Assembly (NCBI RefSeq): GCF_000165425.1
Contig: NW_001799018.1
Coordinates: forward strand, 3,649 to 67,648
Source of the DNA: Paramecium tetraurelia
Taxonomy: Eukaryota; Ciliophora; Oligohymenophorea; Peniculida; Parameciidae
Length of the DNA stretch: 64,000 nt
Reading direction: 5' to 3'
Shown here in pieces: positions 60,646 to 64,000 of the stretch. Within the stretch, counting starts at the first letter, position 1, and the number at the start of each line of letters is the position of its first letter. The translations under genes were made by a program, and so were the position numbers. The notes under the pieces are model-generated. The model ran no database searches, was not told the origin of the DNA, and saw only the letters and a list, made by a program, of their open reading frames with translations.

Positions 60646-61859
60646 TCAAATATATTCATAATTATTGTAAAATGTTTTAAGAGCATCAAGATCAGATAAT
60701 TAATATTTCAATTCATCAGATGTAAATTTAGATTTCACCTTTTTTACTTTGACTTTAAAGTTCATTTACTCTTGAGTTACCTCTCGTAAGTCAAAGAGAT
60801 TGTAATTCTTTAATTGAATTATCTCCTCCTCTAAATCTACATTTAATTGAAGCTTCATCCTATACTTAATTTCATTCACTTTCCTTATTAAATCTTGCAT
60901 ATCAATTTCTAAATCAATTGGATTTTATCTTAGCAAAACCATCAACCCTATTATGATTAATTATTAATTGAAGGCTAAAGTTTCAACAACTCCTTTCATC
61001 TCAGAATCAACTTGATTTAAATTTATTTCTTGATCCTCTGTCAAACCCTCTTCAGCATTTCTAATTATTCTACTCAAAACTTCTTGGATTTATCTCATAT
61101 CTCCTCCTTTTTGGTTGTAAGTTTTTGATATTGTTAACTTAACAGAATCTTGATCTATTTACCTTAAATATTAATTGTATCAATTACTTTGACATTTTTG
61201 TGGTAAGGATGTCTTTAACCAATTCCTACACTTAAATCAAAGTATAAGGCTCAAAAACGATATTCTAATAAGGAGGTAATTTTATTGAATGTTTATTTGA
61301 TTTCAAATTTAAGAATCCAATATTATTACAAATTCCTATGAGATGTACATATTTAGATAATTAAAATATTTAGAATGCTTCAACTTCGTTTACTTTAAAT
61401 AGGTTTTCAAATTCATCGAATACTATGATCCTAAATTGATTAAAATGTATGATACTGTTTATTTGATGTTTACTTTTGTAATTTTTTTTCAAAGTCTCGA
61501 TGAGTAATAACATTACGATATTACAATTTTTTTGATAGATATAAAATAACTTCTTTATAATTTTAAAATCCCATAGCATTAGTATAGATAATTTTGTACT
61601 TCTTTATTCTCCATTATTTAGAACATTGATGAATCAGAGTAGTTTTTCCTGTTCCCGGTTACCCTGTTAACAGTAATAGTTTATAGTCATCATTAGAATT
61701 TATGAATTATTATATTTAATGTTGTTCTTATTCTCTAAATTTTATTTATTGAGGTTTCTGTGCAGCACTGTTTACTTCATCATCTATTGATTTTTATAAT
61801 TTAGGCTGTTTTTTTTGATTCTGTCTCTTGGAACTCTTTTGTTGTTGTTTATTTGGCAT
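60646..61859 (-). CDS. ORC1/CDC6-like AAA+ replication protein
   Basis: These ATPases load or license MCM helicase at origins. After a basic Gln-rich N-terminus come REQEQHQIQQFINSND, Walker A LLTGQPGTGKTTLIHQ, Walker B RIIVFDEFENLF, sensor-1 VHLIGICNN and the ORC1/CDC6 hallmark IVFEPYTLIQVQELVKDIL, then a C-terminal winged-helix-sized region. A 25-nt intron near 61160 is clear. The join between Walker A and Walker B exons (about 61500-61560) is not: a 55-nt intron would restore the frame, longer than any other here. The protein, about 380 residues, is short, as for CDC6 or an archaeal-style Orc1. Confidence 0.85.
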
Positions 61860-62253
61860 ATAATTATATTAAATGGGCGCTAAATTCTTAAATTTGGAGA
61901 TATAAACAAATTTAATAATAAAATATCCTTTTTTATTTATTTCTAGACATAATTCGAGCTTTCTTTTTGAATTGATTGTTATGGAGTCTCAACATTGGTA
62001 TATTTATAATTTAATTTATTATATTAGAACTATTCATCTTCTGATATTATTTTTACACTCTAAATTAGATTTTGGATTATTACATGATTAGAGTTCATTA
62101 AATACATTTATACTCATTTGAATTTCCATTCAATCAATAAGATATAATAAATGTTGATATCAATAAAATATAGAGGATGGAATAAGTGTATTCTTTTCAG
62201 GTATACATGTTTATAAATTATCATTAAATTTTAATATGATATACACGATAAAG
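61860..62253. other. intergenic
   Basis: 394 bp of AT-rich sequence between two minus-strand genes; nothing supported. Confidence 0.5.
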
Positions 62254-64000
62254 TCATTTAAGACACTCTTTGGATATAAGGTTGGTATATGCTTGAGTAC
62301 CTGGTAATCCTTCGTCCATAATTTTAACATATAAATTTCCTTTACTAAGTTCAAACTGAGATTCCAATTTATCTCTTAACAATTCCTCAACTTATTTAGA
62401 TTGATTAAGAATTGATTTGTTCTAATTCTTCATAAGCGTTTTACCAAATTAGGACAATCGATACAATTTGCTCTTGATATAAGCATATTGCAAATTCGAA
62501 ATGATCTTCTAACATTTTATAATTTCTCTTGATTCTGTCTGGAGTAACACTTAGGATTTATGGGTTATAATTGACTTCTAAGACCCAAACATCTAGATTA
62601 TCATCGAGTAGAAAATCAACTGCAAAAAACTCGCCAAACCTAGATTAAGAAGGATTAGTACGTGCTATCTCTGGCAAATGAATGATAAGTAGCTTTGGTC
62701 ATATGAATCAAAGATCTATGGATCTTGGGATATAGATATGATTATAGCCATCCTTTCTTAGCTCTTCCTTATTTGATTAATAGTTCTTCTAATCCTTCCA
62801 AATACCAATCAATGAAGAATTCTTCATCTTCAATCTCCTCATCATCCTTGTCAGCTTTCACTAAGTTTTTGACAATTGCTGTATTGCAAACATGAGCCCC
62901 TTTTTCAGTTGAATGGACACTAAATGGTTTTGCACATCTTTTAATCAAAGCTCTATTTATAAAATGATAAATTGAATTACCTTGAATATGAATATGCAAT
63001 TACTGGTTTAGTTGATATAATTGTATAATAGATTCTAAATTCTATCTTGTGTCCCTTATATAAGAATGGATTAGATATATATCTTTGAGCAATTACTTAC
63101 TTTGAAATATTTCCACACTCTTATCCATGATTGTATTCTACTAATAAATCATTTTTCTCTTTCTCAAATAAAACTGTAATTCCCTCTCCTCTATGTTGAT
63201 TAGTCTTCAGAATGTATTATGGCCCATACTTTTTGAATCTCTTTTAATAATCATCTGTTTTGAATGTTTCAAAGAATGCCTTGCAATCATCTTCATCATT
63301 TAATCGATATGTCTCAGGAATGAAAGAAGCATTCCTCTTACATTCTGGGTTGGTGATGTTCTTCTTTTCAAAACCTCTAACATATCTCATGAAATTGTCA
63401 ATCAATTAGTTTTTCATTGCCACAGAACTCTTTCCTGGAATATGACTATACTTCTGTAATACACAACCTAATCCCTTACCCCAAACATAGTTGTTGTACA
63501 AGGATGAGACAGTTGTATAAATAAATCCAAGTTAAAGTGGCATTTGATTCTCAAATTTGTAGGTGGCAATCTTTGTTGGACTCACCTTATCTAATACTGC
63601 AAATGTTCTATCTAAGGTAATCTTTTTTGGTAAATTTGAGGGTGGGTAGTCTCTCCATACATAGTAATCTTGCAATACTATATCTGGATGAGTCATTTTG
63701 TATGAATCACTCTTTTTGCAATACAAGGGAGATTCAGCAACATTATAACGAGATTACTAATTATTAAGAAGGATCATTACATTATATTCAGGCTTGAATG
63801 CTGAATTCTTGATGAATGTCTGCTTTCGAATTTAGTATACCTCTCCAAAGAAATTCTCCCAAAAGTTTCTGACGTACTATTCCTAATTTTGCAAAGCCTT
63901 TGAATTTGAATACAAGAGCAATATAATAAATGGTGCCAATATTCCTTTTATTATAAAAGCAATCACCATAAAATTAATTAATTTCTTGTTTGTGTTAGAA
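62254..64000 (-). CDS. tubulin-tyrosine-ligase-like protein, 5' end outside window
   Basis: A second TTLL, apparently intact. Visible blocks: NNYVWGKGLGCVLQKYSHIP, FIPETYRLNDEDDCKAFFET, YGPQYILKTNQHRGEGITVL, VIAQRYISNPFLYKGHKIEF then RIYY, RSLIHMTKATYHSF and AVDFLLDDNLDVWVLEVNYN, covering the ATP-grasp core including the substrate Arg-Gly loop and the metal-binding E-x-N. Introns of 28 nt (before ALIKRCAKPF) and 22 nt (before FGEFFAVDF) are clear; a further frame change near 62470 precedes the C-terminal coiled-coil tail. The acidic insert DKDDEEIEDEEFF is unusual. The start codon lies beyond 64000. Confidence 0.88.

Noticed and set aside
1-64000. Prokaryotic features, CRISPR arrays, insertion sequences
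   Set aside because: No direct-repeat/spacer pattern, no terminal inverted repeats with a transposase and no Shine-Dalgarno context; the code and introns show a ciliate nucleus.

Overview
The window looks like macronuclear DNA of a ciliate with Paramecium-type features. Long reading frames appear only when TAA and TAG are read as glutamine and TGA is the sole stop. The DNA is very AT-rich, genes lie on both strands often 40-300 bp apart, and frames are joined by tiny GT...AG introns. I placed 34 introns of 20-34 nt that are confirmed by the CDS length dividing by three. All protein calls below were made by reading code 6 by eye and removing such introns; none was checked against a database. 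With the standard code every gene shatters.

Layout. 0.1-2.0 kb: coiled-coil protein ending in an 18-bp tandem repeat (+). 2.4-5.0 kb: type III phosphatidylinositol 4-kinase (-). 5.2-6.3 kb: Sec14/CRAL-TRIO protein (-). 6.3-7.6 kb: IQ-MORN protein (+). 8.3-10.6 kb: broken tubulin-tyrosine-ligase-like gene (+). 11.0-18.0 kb: large P4-ATPase/guanylyl cyclase fusion (+). 18.2-21.0 kb: coiled-coil, uncertain and HTH-like genes (-). 21.6-26.2 kb: zinc/coiled-coil/TM protein and small hypotheticals. 26.7-29.8 kb: EF-hand protein, hypothetical, AAA ATPase (-). 30.1-35.9 kb: coiled-coil protein, an unrecognised SANT-like locus, a second Sec14 and a CFAP97-like protein (+). 36.2-43.4 kb: broken secreted protein, coiled-coil secreted protein, NIP7, HTH-like protein, a minus-strand hypothetical and PEX11-like protein. 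43.9-51.9 kb: small proteins, Ser/Thr kinase, coiled-coil/Cys-rich protein, GRAM-VASt-TM sterol-transfer-type protein, hypothetical (-). 52.2-64 kb: tandem-zinc/WD40 protein, small ORF, ankyrin/coiled-coil protein, Cys-motif protein, ORC1/CDC6-like AAA+ protein and a second TTLL running off the edge (-).

Common themes are cilia and cytoskeleton (two TTLLs, CFAP97-like, MORN, EF-hand and many coiled coils), phosphoinositide/lipid handling (PI4K, two Sec14 proteins, GRAM-VASt) and signalling (guanylyl cyclase, kinase). There are no operons, no rRNA or tRNA, no CRISPR, no transposon and no telomeric repeat that I can support. The points most worth a second look are: a pair of paralogues at opposite ends of the window sharing an N-terminal module I do not recognise; the degenerate P-type ATPase fused to cyclase domains of inverted topology; the TTLL pseudogene whose in-frame TGAs fall at expected Trp/Cys positions; an 11-bp TAAT-flanked insertion that breaks a frame; and the tandem-zinc WD40 protein.
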